Shown here: positions 1 to 7,730 of the stretch, piece by piece
Numbering within the stretch: position 1 is the first letter of the stretch
Layout: each line of letters starts with the position of its first letter
Made by a program: the position numbers and the translations under genes
Assembly (NCBI RefSeq): GCF_013030945.1
Contig: NZ_JABBXF010000001.1
Coordinates: forward strand, 1 to 64,000
DNA length: 64,000 nucleotides
Direction: 5' to 3'
Origin: Streptomyces morookaense
GTDB taxonomy: Bacteria > Actinomycetota > Actinomycetes > Streptomycetales > Streptomycetaceae
The notes under the pieces: generated by a model
Database searches by the model: none
Told to the model about the DNA's origin: nothing
The model's input: the letters and a program-made list of their open reading frames with translations, nothing else

Positions 1-177
1 GGCCGTGAAGCTCACGCCCTTGACCGCATGGACCTCGCGGACGCCCACGCTCGGCCGGCGCTTGACGATCCGGTTCAGCGCCGCCGTCGCACTCCCCCGC
101 CCGGTGTCGGCACCGTAGACGCGGTACACGATGTGGACGTCATCGGCGATGACGGTGGGGATCAGCTCATCAGCCAC
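1..177 (-). CDS. ABC exporter ATP-binding subunit, N-terminal 59 codons only
   Basis: The window edge cuts this gene, leaving only the first 59 codons. The GTG start overlaps the stop of the upstream permease gene (170-1114) by 8 nt, the usual arrangement for Wzm/Wzt or TagG/TagH polysaccharide exporters. The visible part reads MADELIPTVIADDVHIVYRV and continues with a basic stretch and HAVKGVSFTA, which matches the beta-strands before the Walker A loop in polysaccharide-type ABC ATPases. Walker A itself lies outside the window. By position it should energise export of the polymer built by the enzymes encoded upstream. Being an exporter ATPase is an inference from the N-terminal pattern and the permease partner. 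Confidence 0.75.
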   Translation of the reverse strand, partial: MADELIPTVIADDVHIVYRVYGADTGRGSATAALNRIVKRRPSVGVREVHAVKGVSFTA

Positions 178-1114
178 GGCCGTACCGCTCCTCAGCCTTC
201 CAGAAGTACACGAAACCGCCGACGCCGACCAGCACGGCCCAGCCGAGCGCCAGCGGCCACGCATGGTGCGGCAGCGGAGACGTCCTCAGATGGCCCATGA
301 GCGAATGACGCATCAGGTCGATGTAGACGGCGGCCGGGTTGGCGCTCATCACGTCGATCAGCCACGGGGCCGCGTGGGCCCGCTTGAGGTTGTAGACCAG
401 CGGGTACATCACGCCGGACGCGTACAGCCACGTCCGCATGATGAACGGCAGCAGCTGCGCCAGGTCCGGCGTCTTGCTGCCCATCCGGGCCAGGACCAGC
501 GCCAGGCCCGTGTTGAAGAAGAACTGCAGCAGGAGCACCGGCGCCACGAGGATCCACGACATACGGGGCATGTGGCCGCAGCTCACCAGCACCAGGACGA
601 GCACGAGCATCGAGTACAGCAGCTGCTGGAGCTGCTGGAGCGCGAAGGAGATCGGCAGCGCCGCCCGCGGGAAGTGCAACGCCCGTACGAGGCCCAGGTT
701 GCCCGAGATCGCGCGCACGCCCGCCATCGCCGAGCTCTGCGTGAAGGTGAAGACGAACACACCCGTCACCAGGAAGGGGATGAACGTGTTCGTCGACATC
801 CCCCGCTTGGTGTTCATCAGGACGCCGAAGATGAAGTAGTAGACCAGGGCGTTCAGCAGGGGCGTCGCCACCTGCCAGACCTGGCCCAGCTTGGCCTGGG
901 TGTACTGGGCGGTCAGCTTGGCGCTGGAGAAGGCGGCGATGAAGTGCCGCCTCCCCCACAGCTGCCGTACGTACGCGGCGAGTCCGGGCCGGGCGCCGCT
1001 CACCGCGAGACCGTACTTGCCGGCCAGCTCGGCGGCGGTCAGACCGTTGTCGGGTGACGGCGGGGCACTCATGGCGACCGCGCCGTCGTGCGTTGTCTCG
1101 CTCACAGTCGGCAC
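170..1114 (-). CDS. ABC-2 type permease for polysaccharide/teichoic-acid-like export
   Basis: A 314-residue protein of the ABC-2 membrane family (Wzm/TagG type). A hydrophilic N-terminus of about 60 residues is followed by six hydrophobic segments; the stretch around FGVLMNTKRGMSTNTFIPFL is typical of polysaccharide-export permeases. A GTG start at 1114 is used; a second in-frame GTG lies 9 nt downstream. The 3' end overlaps the ATPase start. It is separated by 69 nt from the glycosyltransferase upstream and is probably cotranscribed with it. The expected role is moving a lipid-linked or CDP-alcohol-derived polymer across the cytoplasmic membrane. The substrate is not known from sequence. Confidence 0.85.
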   Translation of the reverse strand: MPTVSETTHDGAVAMSAPPSPDNGLTAAELAGKYGLAVSGARPGLAAYVRQLWGRRHFIAAFSSAKLTAQYTQAKLGQVWQVATPLLNALVYYFIFGVLMNTKRGMSTNTFIPFLVTGVFVFTFTQSSAMAGVRAISGNLGLVRALHFPRAALPISFALQQLQQLLYSMLVLVLVLVSCGHMPRMSWILVAPVLLLQFFFNTGLALVLARMGSKTPDLAQLLPFIMRTWLYASGVMYPLVYNLKRAHAAPWLIDVMSANPAAVYIDLMRHSLMGHLRTSPLPHHAWPLALGWAVLVGVGGFVYFWKAEERYGRG

Positions 1115-1183
1115 TCTCGTCCTCGGGATGCGCTGCCGGAGTGATACCCCGGACCGCGCCCGGCTCTCTCGGACACGAGCCTG

Positions 1184-2083
1184 TCAGATCACAGGCGGAC
1201 GGCCCAGTCGGGTCAGGCGCCACACGGTACGCCACTTCATGGGGCGCCGCGGGCCGCACGGCGTCGTCCAGCCCTCGCGGAAACCGCCGAACCACGCGCG
1301 CAGCGCGGGGAGCGACGGGCGCCGCGCGAGGGTGAGCAGCAGCCACACGCCGACGTAGACGGGGACCAGGGGCGCGGGAAGGTTGCGGCGGGCGAGCCAC
1401 ACGCGGTTGCGCGCCACCATGCGGTGGTAGACCGCGTGCCGGCTGGGGGCCGTGGTCGGGTGGTGGAGCACCATGTCCGACCGGTAGTCGATCATCCAGC
1501 CCGCGTCCAGCGCCCGCCAGGCGAGGTCGGTCTCCTCGTGGGCGTAGAAGAACTCGTCCGGCAGCCCGCCGACGTCGGCGAACACCCGGGTGCGCGCGGC
1601 ATTGGCGCCGCCGAGGAAGGTGGTCACGCGCGAGGAGCGCATCGGGTCGGAGGCCCGCAGGCGCGGCACATGGCGGCGCTGGGTCTCGCCGGTGTCGGGG
1701 TCGGCGATGCGGAAGCTGATGATGCCGAGCTTCGGGTCGGCCGTGAAGGCGGCGCGGCACAGTTCGGCCGTGTCCTGGCCGGGCAGCAGTCCGTCGTCGT
1801 CGAGGAAGAGCAGGACGTCGACGTCCCGCCCGGCGGGCCCGAAGGCCTCGATGCCGACGTTGCGGCCGGCCGGGATGCCCACGTTCTCGGGCAGTTCGAC
1901 GGTGCGGACCGTCAGCCCGGGGACGGCCAGCGGGGGCAGCGGGGAACCGTTGCCCACCACGACGACCTCGATGGGGTCGCCGTCCTGCTTGGCGACGGAC
2001 TCCAGCAGGGCCCGCAGCTCCTCGGGGCGGTTGCCCATGGTCAGCACGACGGCGCCGAGCTTCATGGTGTTCTCGCTCCTCAT
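1184..2083 (-). CDS. Glycosyltransferase family 2
   Basis: A 299-residue GT-A fold glycosyltransferase. The N-terminus KLGAVVLTMGNRPEELRALL is the nucleotide-binding first strand. The VELPENVGIPAGRNVGIEA block and LLFLDDDG (the DxD-like metal/nucleotide motif) are clear, followed by HEETDLAWRA, the usual catalytic-region ED motif. A hydrophobic patch near the C-terminus could associate with membrane. The chosen ATG at 2083 overlaps the preceding stop as ATGA; an ATG at 2065 with AGGAG ten bases upstream is a real alternative (293 residues). Its place between the CDP-alcohol phosphatidyltransferase and the exporter suggests it adds sugars to the exported polymer or lipid. Confidence 0.85.
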   Translation of the reverse strand: MRSENTMKLGAVVLTMGNRPEELRALLESVAKQDGDPIEVVVVGNGSPLPPLAVPGLTVRTVELPENVGIPAGRNVGIEAFGPAGRDVDVLLFLDDDGLLPGQDTAELCRAAFTADPKLGIISFRIADPDTGETQRRHVPRLRASDPMRSSRVTTFLGGANAARTRVFADVGGLPDEFFYAHEETDLAWRALDAGWMIDYRSDMVLHHPTTAPSRHAVYHRMVARNRVWLARRNLPAPLVPVYVGVWLLLTLARRPSLPALRAWFGGFREGWTTPCGPRRPMKWRTVWRLTRLGRPPVI

Positions 2084-2859
2084 TTCAGCCTGCTGGACGC
2101 CAGGATCGACACGAGGTGCAGCAGGGTCTGCAGCATCGCGATGCCCGCGAGGACGGCGGTGCCGAGGCGGGTGAAGAACAGGCCTCCGTGCACCGTGTCC
2201 GCGATCGCGAGGACCAGGATCAGCAGGGACGCCTCGATGCCGAGGACCAGGCGGTGGAACTTCAGCGCGGCGGCGGCCTTGCGGGCCAGCGCCATGCCGG
2301 ACGAACGCGGCTCGGCGGCCGACTCCTTGACCGGCGGCAGGCCGGCCTGGTGGCGGGCGACGCCGACGAGGTCCGTCTCGGACTTGATCAGGACGGCGCC
2401 GAGCGCGGCGAGCGTGCCGAGGAAGGCCCACAGCCAGTCGATCCGGCCGCCGCCCCACAGGTCGGCGGCGCGCAGGCCCAGGCCGACGAGGACCGCGGCG
2501 TCGCACAGGTAGGCGGCGACCCGGTCCAGGTAGACCCCGGAGATCGAGTACTGCTTCTTCCAGCGGGCGATCTCGCCGTCGACGCAGTCCAGCAGCAGGT
2601 AGAGCTGGACGGCGACCACGCCGAGCACGGCGCCCGCGATCCCCGGCACCAGCAGGGCCGGGGCCGCGAGGACGCCCGCGACGGTCATCAGGTAGGTGAG
2701 CTGGTTGGGCGTGACCCTGGTGTTCACCAGGTACCGGTCCACCCGCAGCGAGATCTCCCGCATGTAGAGGCGGCCGGCCCAGTGCTCACCGCTGCGCCGG
2801 TCCTTCACACCCGCGGGGTGGACGACCGGACGCAGTTCAGCGACTGACGGTTTCTGCAT
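2080..2859 (-). CDS. CDP-alcohol phosphatidyltransferase family protein (atypical motif)
   Basis: A 259-residue integral membrane protein with a CDP-OH-P-transferase signature starting DCVDGEIAR at residues 91-99 and several transmembrane helices. Family enzymes move a phospho-alcohol from a CDP-linked donor to an acceptor at the membrane. The signature is incomplete: Asp91, Asp94 and Asp112 are present, but the fourth Asp (expected at 116) is Ala, with an Asp only at 120. The gene overlaps the upstream dehydrogenase by 23 nt and the downstream glycosyltransferase by 4 nt. It may use an unusual donor or be catalytically altered. Its substrate is unknown. Confidence 0.85.
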   Translation of the reverse strand: MQKPSVAELRPVVHPAGVKDRRSGEHWAGRLYMREISLRVDRYLVNTRVTPNQLTYLMTVAGVLAAPALLVPGIAGAVLGVVAVQLYLLLDCVDGEIARWKKQYSISGVYLDRVAAYLCDAAVLVGLGLRAADLWGGGRIDWLWAFLGTLAALGAVLIKSETDLVGVARHQAGLPPVKESAAEPRSSGMALARKAAAALKFHRLVLGIEASLLILVLAIADTVHGGLFFTRLGTAVLAGIAMLQTLLHLVSILASSRLK

Positions 2860-3898
2860 AGTCGGCGAATGCGTCCCTGATCTGATCGGTGGAGAGGTCG
2901 AGGTGCTCCAGGATGGTGTACCGCCCGGGGCGGGTCTGGGGCGCGTACTCCACCGCTCTGACGAACTCGTCGTCGGTGAAGCCGATGTCGCCCGGCAGCA
3001 CGGGCAGTTCGTGCCGCCGCAGCACCTCGACCATCAGCGCGGATTCCTCGCGGGCACCGCGCAGGTGCATCGCGAAGGCGGCACCGAGGCCGCACTGCTC
3101 GCCGTGGCTGGCGGCGCGCTTGGGGTAGAGGAGGTCGAAGGCGTGGTTGATCTCGTGGCAGGCGCCGGAGGCCGGGCGGCTGTCGCCGGCCACGGACATC
3201 GAGATGCCGGTGAGCACCAGCCCCTCGGCCAGCACCTGCAGGAAACCGTCGTCGCCCACGTCGCCGGGGTGCCGGAGCACGGCCTCGCCGGCCTGGCGGG
3301 CCATGGCGGCGGCCAGTCCGTCGATCGCCTCGCCGGTCTCGCGGTGGGAGAGCTCCCAGTCCGCGACGGAGGAGATGTTGGAGATCGCGTCGCCGATGCC
3401 GGAGCGGACGTAGCGCACCGGCGCCTGGCGGACGATGTCCAGGTCGATCACGACGGCGATCGGGTTGGGCACGCCGTAGGAGCCGCGGCCCGCGTCGTTG
3501 TCCAGGGTCGCGACGGGCGAACACAGGCCGTCGTGCGAGAGGTTGGTGGCGACGGCCACCAGCGGCAGGCCGATCCGCGCCGCGGCGTACTTGGCGCAGT
3601 CGATGATCTTGCCGCCGCCGAGGCCGACGACCGCGTCGTAGCGGCCGGACTTCATCGCGTCGCCGAGCCGGATCGCGTCGTCCAGCGTGCCGCCGCCGAC
3701 CTCGTACCAGGAGGCGCCGGGCAGCGCGGGGGCGAGCCGCTCGCGCAGCGCCGCCCCCGAGCCGCCGCTGATGGCGACGGCCAGCTTGCCGGAGCTGGAG
3801 ATGCGCTGGTCGGCGAGGACGTCGGCCAGGTCGTTCAGCGCTCCGGCGCGGATGTCGACGACGACCGGCGAGGGGATGAGCCTCGTCAGTACTGGCAC
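2837..3898 (-). CDS. Glycerol-1-phosphate dehydrogenase-type (AraM/EgsA-like) oxidoreductase
   Basis: A 353-residue member of the iron-containing alcohol dehydrogenase / sn-glycerol-1-phosphate dehydrogenase superfamily. Visible markers are the NAD-binding VVGLGGGKIIDCAKY, the substrate/metal region NLSHDGLCSPVA, and the metal-binding His-containing CHEINHAFD and SHGEQCGLG. G1P dehydrogenases reduce dihydroxyacetone phosphate to sn-glycerol-1-phosphate. The GTG start at 3898 sits 5 nt after GGGAG and inside the end of the upstream nucleotidyltransferase gene. Coupling to a nucleotidyltransferase and two CDP-alcohol phosphatidyltransferases suggests it makes the phospho-alcohol that is activated as a CDP-alcohol. 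A different polyol phosphate product cannot be excluded. Confidence 0.8.
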   Translation of the reverse strand: MPVLTRLIPSPVVVDIRAGALNDLADVLADQRISSSGKLAVAISGGSGAALRERLAPALPGASWYEVGGGTLDDAIRLGDAMKSGRYDAVVGLGGGKIIDCAKYAAARIGLPLVAVATNLSHDGLCSPVATLDNDAGRGSYGVPNPIAVVIDLDIVRQAPVRYVRSGIGDAISNISSVADWELSHRETGEAIDGLAAAMARQAGEAVLRHPGDVGDDGFLQVLAEGLVLTGISMSVAGDSRPASGACHEINHAFDLLYPKRAASHGEQCGLGAAFAMHLRGAREESALMVEVLRRHELPVLPGDIGFTDDEFVRAVEYAPQTRPGRYTILEHLDLSTDQIRDAFADYAETVSR

Positions 3899-4623
3899 GC
3901 GATCTCCCGGCCCTTGGCGAGGTCGTCGTGGTTGTCGATCTCGACCCACTTCACGTCGCCGATGGGGGCCGTGTCGACCTTGAAGCCGCGGTTGACGAGC
4001 TCCTGGTAGCCGTCCTCGTAGTAGAGGTCGGGGTCGCGCTCGAAGGTGGTCTTCAGGGCGTCGGCCAGCTCGGCGGCGGCCTCGGGCTCGATGAGGGTGA
4101 CGCCGATGTACTCGCCGGTCGCGCGGGCCGGGTCCATCAGCTTGGTGATCTTCTGGACGCCCTTCTCGGCGTCCGCGACGACCTTCATCTCCTCTTCGGC
4201 GAGGTGCTTCACCATGTCGAGGGCGAGGATGATCTTCTGGCCGTCGCCGCGGGCGGCGAGCAGCGTCTTCTCGACGGAGACCGGGTGGACGGTGTCGCCG
4301 TTGGCGAGGATCACACCGCGGCCGAGGACGTCACGGGCGCACCACAGGGAGTAGGCGTTGTTCCACTCCTCGGCCTTGTCGTTGTCGATCAGGGTCAGCT
4401 TCAGGCCGTACTTCGCCTCCAGCGCCTCCTTGCGCTCGTACACGGCCTCCTTGCGGTAGCCGACGACGATCGCGACCTCGGTCAGGCCGACCTCGGCGAA
4501 GTTGGCCAGCGTGAGGTCGAGGACGGTCGTCTCGCCGTCCACCGGCACCAGGGCCTTCGGGAGGGTGTCGGTGTAGGGGCGCAGACGCCGTCCGGCGCCG
4601 GCGGCCAGCACGAGGCCGATCAT
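3886..4623 (-). CDS. Sugar/alcohol-phosphate nucleotidyltransferase (probable CTP-type)
   Basis: A 245-residue nucleotidyltransferase. The N-terminus MIGLVLAAGAGRRLRPYTD is the classic GxGxRL(R)P pyrophosphorylase loop, followed by the PKALVPVDG lysine block and the metal-binding LANGDTVHP; the distal WVEIDNHDDLAKG fits LicC or inositol-1-phosphate cytidylyltransferase-type enzymes. The ATG overlaps the preceding stop (ATGA) and has AGGAG seven bases upstream. It probably couples CTP to the phospho-alcohol made by the adjacent dehydrogenase, giving the CDP-alcohol for the neighbouring phosphatidyltransferases. The substrate assignment is an inference from operon context. Confidence 0.85.
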   Translation of the reverse strand: MIGLVLAAGAGRRLRPYTDTLPKALVPVDGETTVLDLTLANFAEVGLTEVAIVVGYRKEAVYERKEALEAKYGLKLTLIDNDKAEEWNNAYSLWCARDVLGRGVILANGDTVHPVSVEKTLLAARGDGQKIILALDMVKHLAEEEMKVVADAEKGVQKITKLMDPARATGEYIGVTLIEPEAAAELADALKTTFERDPDLYYEDGYQELVNRGFKVDTAPIGDVKWVEIDNHDDLAKGREIACQY

Positions 4624-6398
4624 GCGGGTTCTCCTGTTTCGTCGTGAACTGCGGGTGCCCCGGAGGACACCCAGAACCGGATGCTCTCGCCGAGCACCAC
4701 AAGCGCGATGGCGACGGCGAGGACCGTCAGCGCGATGGCGAATCCCTGGCCGTGCTGCCAGAGGGCGGCGGCGGTCGTGACCGCCAGGACCCGCCCCTCG
4801 TGCCCGCCGACCGCCCGCACCAGCCGGTGCGGGGGCGCCCCGGTGCCGCCGCGGATGCGGTACACCGTGTCGTAGTGATGGTAGGCGACCGCGGCCACCA
4901 GGCCGAATGCCGCCGGGAGGGCGCCGGGGGCGCCGGAGCGGGCCGCCAGGATCAGGACCGTCACATACTCGGCCGCACGGAAGGCGGGCGGGACGAGCCA
5001 GTCGAGCGGGCCCTTGAGGGGGCGGGCGACCGCCGCGCCCGCGAAGACCGCGTACAGCCCCGCGCCGAGGACCGGCCACCAGCCCGGGGCCGCGTGCCAC
5101 CACAGCAGGAGCAGCAGCACGCCCGTGCCCGCGAAGGCGAGGACCGGTGCCGTGGCGCCACCGCCGGGGCGTCGCGCGGTGACCCGCGCGGACAGCTCGG
5201 CGAGCGGCCCGGAGTCGGCCAGGTCCGCCAGCGCCTGCGCGGCGCGGTCGGTGCGGCGGGCCTTCCGCGTCAGCGAGCGCAGGACGCGGCCGGCGGTGGT
5301 GTAGCAGGCGGCCACGGCGCAGCCGATCAGCAGCACGGTGAAGACGATGCGCGGCGTGGTGAGCGCGGTCAGGACCGCGATCAGCGCCCAGCGCTCGCCG
5401 ATCGGCAGGACGATCATGCGGCGGGCCCAGACGGTCCAGCCGACGCTGTCGAGCCGGTCGGAGAGGGCGGCGGTGGGGCTGGTGTTGGCCGTGGCGTCGT
5501 GGTTGGCCTCGGTGAAGGAGAAGTCGACCACGTGGCGGCAGGTCTGCAGGACCATGGCGCCCAGCGCGAGCGCCCACACGTCGTCGTGGCCGCCGCCGTG
5601 GGCGGCGCCGATCGCCAGGCCCGCGTAGTACGCGTACTCCTTGGCGCGGTCGAAGGTCGCGTCGAGCCAGGCGCCGAGCGTGGAGTACTGCAGGGAGTAA
5701 CGGGCGAGCTGCCCGTCGGTGCAGTCCAGGACGAACGAGGCGATCAGCAGCACGCCCGCCGCGACGAACCCGCCCCGGGTGCCGGTCGCGGCACAGCCGG
5801 CCGCGATCAGGGCGGTGAGCAGCGAGGCGGTGGTCACCTGGTTGGGGGTGAGACCGCGCCGGGCGCACCAGCGGGCGATGTAGCGGGAGTACGGGCTGAT
5901 GCAGAAGGTGGTGAAGAAGCCGTCGCGGGACTTCACGGCACTGCGCAGCCGGACGGCCTCGTCGTCGACGGAGGCCACCTCGGCGAGGGCCTTGGTCCGG
6001 GTGTCGTCGTCGGCGGGAACGGCGGCGACGAGCACCCCGAGCTCGGGACGGTGCACGGGGACGCCTTCGGCTTCGAGGCGGGCGGTGACGGCGCCCACGG
6101 CCTCGCCCTCCGTGACGGCGCGCGTCAGTGCGCCACGCGCCTCGGACTGCACCGACAACGCGCCCTCCACCGCCGCCGCCGGGAAGCGCGGGTCGGTGAG
6201 GGCCAGTCGCAGGGCGTGGACGTGGCCGACGAAGCCGGGGTCCACCAGGGCGACCCGCTCCGTCGCGGGCACGGCCGCGAGCCCGTCACGCAACGTGGCC
6301 GCGTCCGCCGCCACGCGCACGTCGAAGCCGAGCTCTCGCAGGTCGTCCTCGAGGGACGAGCCCGCGGGCGGCGGACCGGTGAGGATGGCGGTCGACAG
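4620..6398 (-). CDS. CDP-alcohol phosphatidyltransferase with N-terminal extension and C-terminal DUF5941-type membrane region
   Basis: First gene of the operon. The middle has an intact CDP-OH-P-transferase signature, DCTDGQLAR followed by GAWLDATFD, with all four Asp residues. About 190 N-terminal residues look like a degenerate nucleotidyltransferase-like domain (LVDPGFVGHVHALRLALTD). The C-terminal 250 residues carry further membrane helices of the DUF5941 type. A start at CTG 6398 gives 592 residues: AAGGAG lies at 6408-6413, nine bases upstream, an in-frame stop follows directly upstream, and the N-terminus then reads STAILTGPP. A GTG at 6320 would remove 26 residues. The gene ends in an ATGA overlap with the next one. 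Confidence 0.85.
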   Translation of the reverse strand: MSTAILTGPPPAGSSLEDDLRELGFDVRVAADAATLRDGLAAVPATERVALVDPGFVGHVHALRLALTDPRFPAAAVEGALSVQSEARGALTRAVTEGEAVGAVTARLEAEGVPVHRPELGVLVAAVPADDDTRTKALAEVASVDDEAVRLRSAVKSRDGFFTTFCISPYSRYIARWCARRGLTPNQVTTASLLTALIAAGCAATGTRGGFVAAGVLLIASFVLDCTDGQLARYSLQYSTLGAWLDATFDRAKEYAYYAGLAIGAAHGGGHDDVWALALGAMVLQTCRHVVDFSFTEANHDATANTSPTAALSDRLDSVGWTVWARRMIVLPIGERWALIAVLTALTTPRIVFTVLLIGCAVAACYTTAGRVLRSLTRKARRTDRAAQALADLADSGPLAELSARVTARRPGGGATAPVLAFAGTGVLLLLLWWHAAPGWWPVLGAGLYAVFAGAAVARPLKGPLDWLVPPAFRAAEYVTVLILAARSGAPGALPAAFGLVAAVAYHHYDTVYRIRGGTGAPPHRLVRAVGGHEGRVLAVTTAAALWQHGQGFAIALTVLAVAIALVVLGESIRFWVSSGAPAVHDETGEPA

Positions 6399-6584
6399 AC
6401 GAACTCACTCCTTGGAAGCTGACGGCGCGCAGGGCCCGGCTGCGGGGCGGCGCACGGCACGTCGGCAGAGGCTATCGGATCACCGGAAGTCGCCGTTCAC
6501 CGCACGTGCACCGGTCGGTCTTCCCCGGTTGACAGGACGTGTGGGCGGGCCTTCGGGTTCCTCGGCTGGAATAGGGTGCCCTGC
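6399..6584. promoter_or_regulatory. Divergent promoter region between the polymer operon and galE
   Basis: No gene is seen here. On the plus strand TAGGGT (6572-6577) lies seven bases before the galE ATG, the spacing of a leaderless Streptomyces promoter; a TTGACA at about 6530 is too far away to be its -35. On the minus strand a TAGCCT at about 6471-6476 could be the -10 of the polymer operon, leaving a leader of about 65 nt before the AAGGAG and CTG start. Both calls are by eye. Confidence 0.4.
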
Positions 6585-7571
6585 ATGACGTGGCTGATCA
6601 CAGGCGGAGCCGGATATATCGGGGCGCACGTAGCGCGGGCGATGGTGGAGGCCGGGGAGAAGGTGGCCGTCCTGGACGACCTGTCCTCGGGCCGGGCCGT
6701 CCGGCTGCCCGAGGGCGTCCCGCTGGTGCAGGGCTCGGTCGCGGACCGGGAGCTGCTGGACCGCGCCCTCGCCGACCTGGACGTGGCGGGTGTGGTGCAC
6801 CTCGCGGCGAAGAAGCAGGTCGGGGAGTCGGTCGAGAAGCCCCTGCTCTACTACCGGGAGAACCTGCACGGCCTGACCGTGCTGCTGGAGGCGGTGGTGG
6901 CCGCCGGGATCGGCAGCTTCGTCTTCTCGTCCTCCGCGGCCGTCTACGGCATGCCGGATGTGGACCTCGTCACGGAGCGGACCCCGTGCCTGCCGATCAA
7001 CCCCTACGGCGAGACCAAGCTCGCGGGCGAGTGGCTGGTGCGGGCGACGGGGGCCGCGTATGGGATCTCCACGGCCTGCCTGCGCTACTTCAACGTCGCG
7101 GGCGCGGCCCGGCCGGAGCTGGCCGACACCGGGATCTTCAACATCATCCCGATGATGTTCGACCGGATCACCCGCGGGGAGCGTCCGAAGATCTTCGGCG
7201 CCGACTACGACACGCCGGACGGCACCTGCGTCCGTGACTACATCCACATCGAGGACCTGGCCACCGCCCACCTGGCCGCCGCCCGCCGGCTCGCCGGGCG
7301 GACCGGCGGCGGGGACCTGACGCTCAACGTCGGCACCGGCCGCGGGGTGTCCGTGCGCGAGATGGCGGATCTGATCGGGGAGATCACCGGCCGTACGGAC
7401 CTGGCGCCCGAGGTCGCGCCGCGCCGTCCGGGCGACCCGGCGCGGGTCGTGGCGTCGAACGCGACGATCGCCGACGAGCTCGGCTGGACCGCCCGGCACG
7501 ACCTCCGCAGCATGGTCTCCTCGGCCTGGGAGGGATGGTGCCTGCACCACCCGGAGGCACGTCTTCGCTGA
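6585..7571 (+). CDS. galE: UDP-glucose 4-epimerase
   Basis: A 328-residue extended short-chain dehydrogenase. The N-terminal TWLITGGAGYIGAHVARAM binds NAD, SSSAAVYG and the YGETK motif near residue 141 supply the catalytic Ser/Tyr/Lys, and NPYGETKLAGEWLV and LRYFNVAGA are typical of GalE. It interconverts UDP-glucose and UDP-galactose in the cytoplasm. The ATG at 6585 is preferred over an upstream GTG at 6576 because the motif starts two residues after it and a -10-like TAGGGT ends seven bases before it. It diverges from the polymer operon and may supply its sugar nucleotides. Confidence 0.93.
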   Translation: MTWLITGGAGYIGAHVARAMVEAGEKVAVLDDLSSGRAVRLPEGVPLVQGSVADRELLDRALADLDVAGVVHLAAKKQVGESVEKPLLYYRENLHGLTVLLEAVVAAGIGSFVFSSSAAVYGMPDVDLVTERTPCLPINPYGETKLAGEWLVRATGAAYGISTACLRYFNVAGAARPELADTGIFNIIPMMFDRITRGERPKIFGADYDTPDGTCVRDYIHIEDLATAHLAAARRLAGRTGGGDLTLNVGTGRGVSVREMADLIGEITGRTDLAPEVAPRRPGDPARVVASNATIADELGWTARHDLRSMVSSAWEGWCLHHPEARLR

Positions 7572-7677
7572 TCACGGCGCCGCCCTGGCGCTGCCGCATC
7601 GCCGCAGGTCAGAGGCAATGACAACGGTGTTCAGTGCCGCGTTGCCAATACCCCCCACCCGTAGTTCACTGGGGTCC

Positions 7678-7700
7678 CGGCCGGCCCCCGCCGGCCGTTT
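7678..7700 (+). terminator. Hairpin between galE and the CDF exporter
   Basis: A perfect 8-bp stem CGGCCGGC / GCCGGCCG with a four-base C loop, followed by TTT. It is the best terminator candidate for galE, although the T-tract is short. Confidence 0.45.
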
Positions 7701-7730
7701 GGGCGAGCGCTCGGGAGAGGCGGCGTATCA

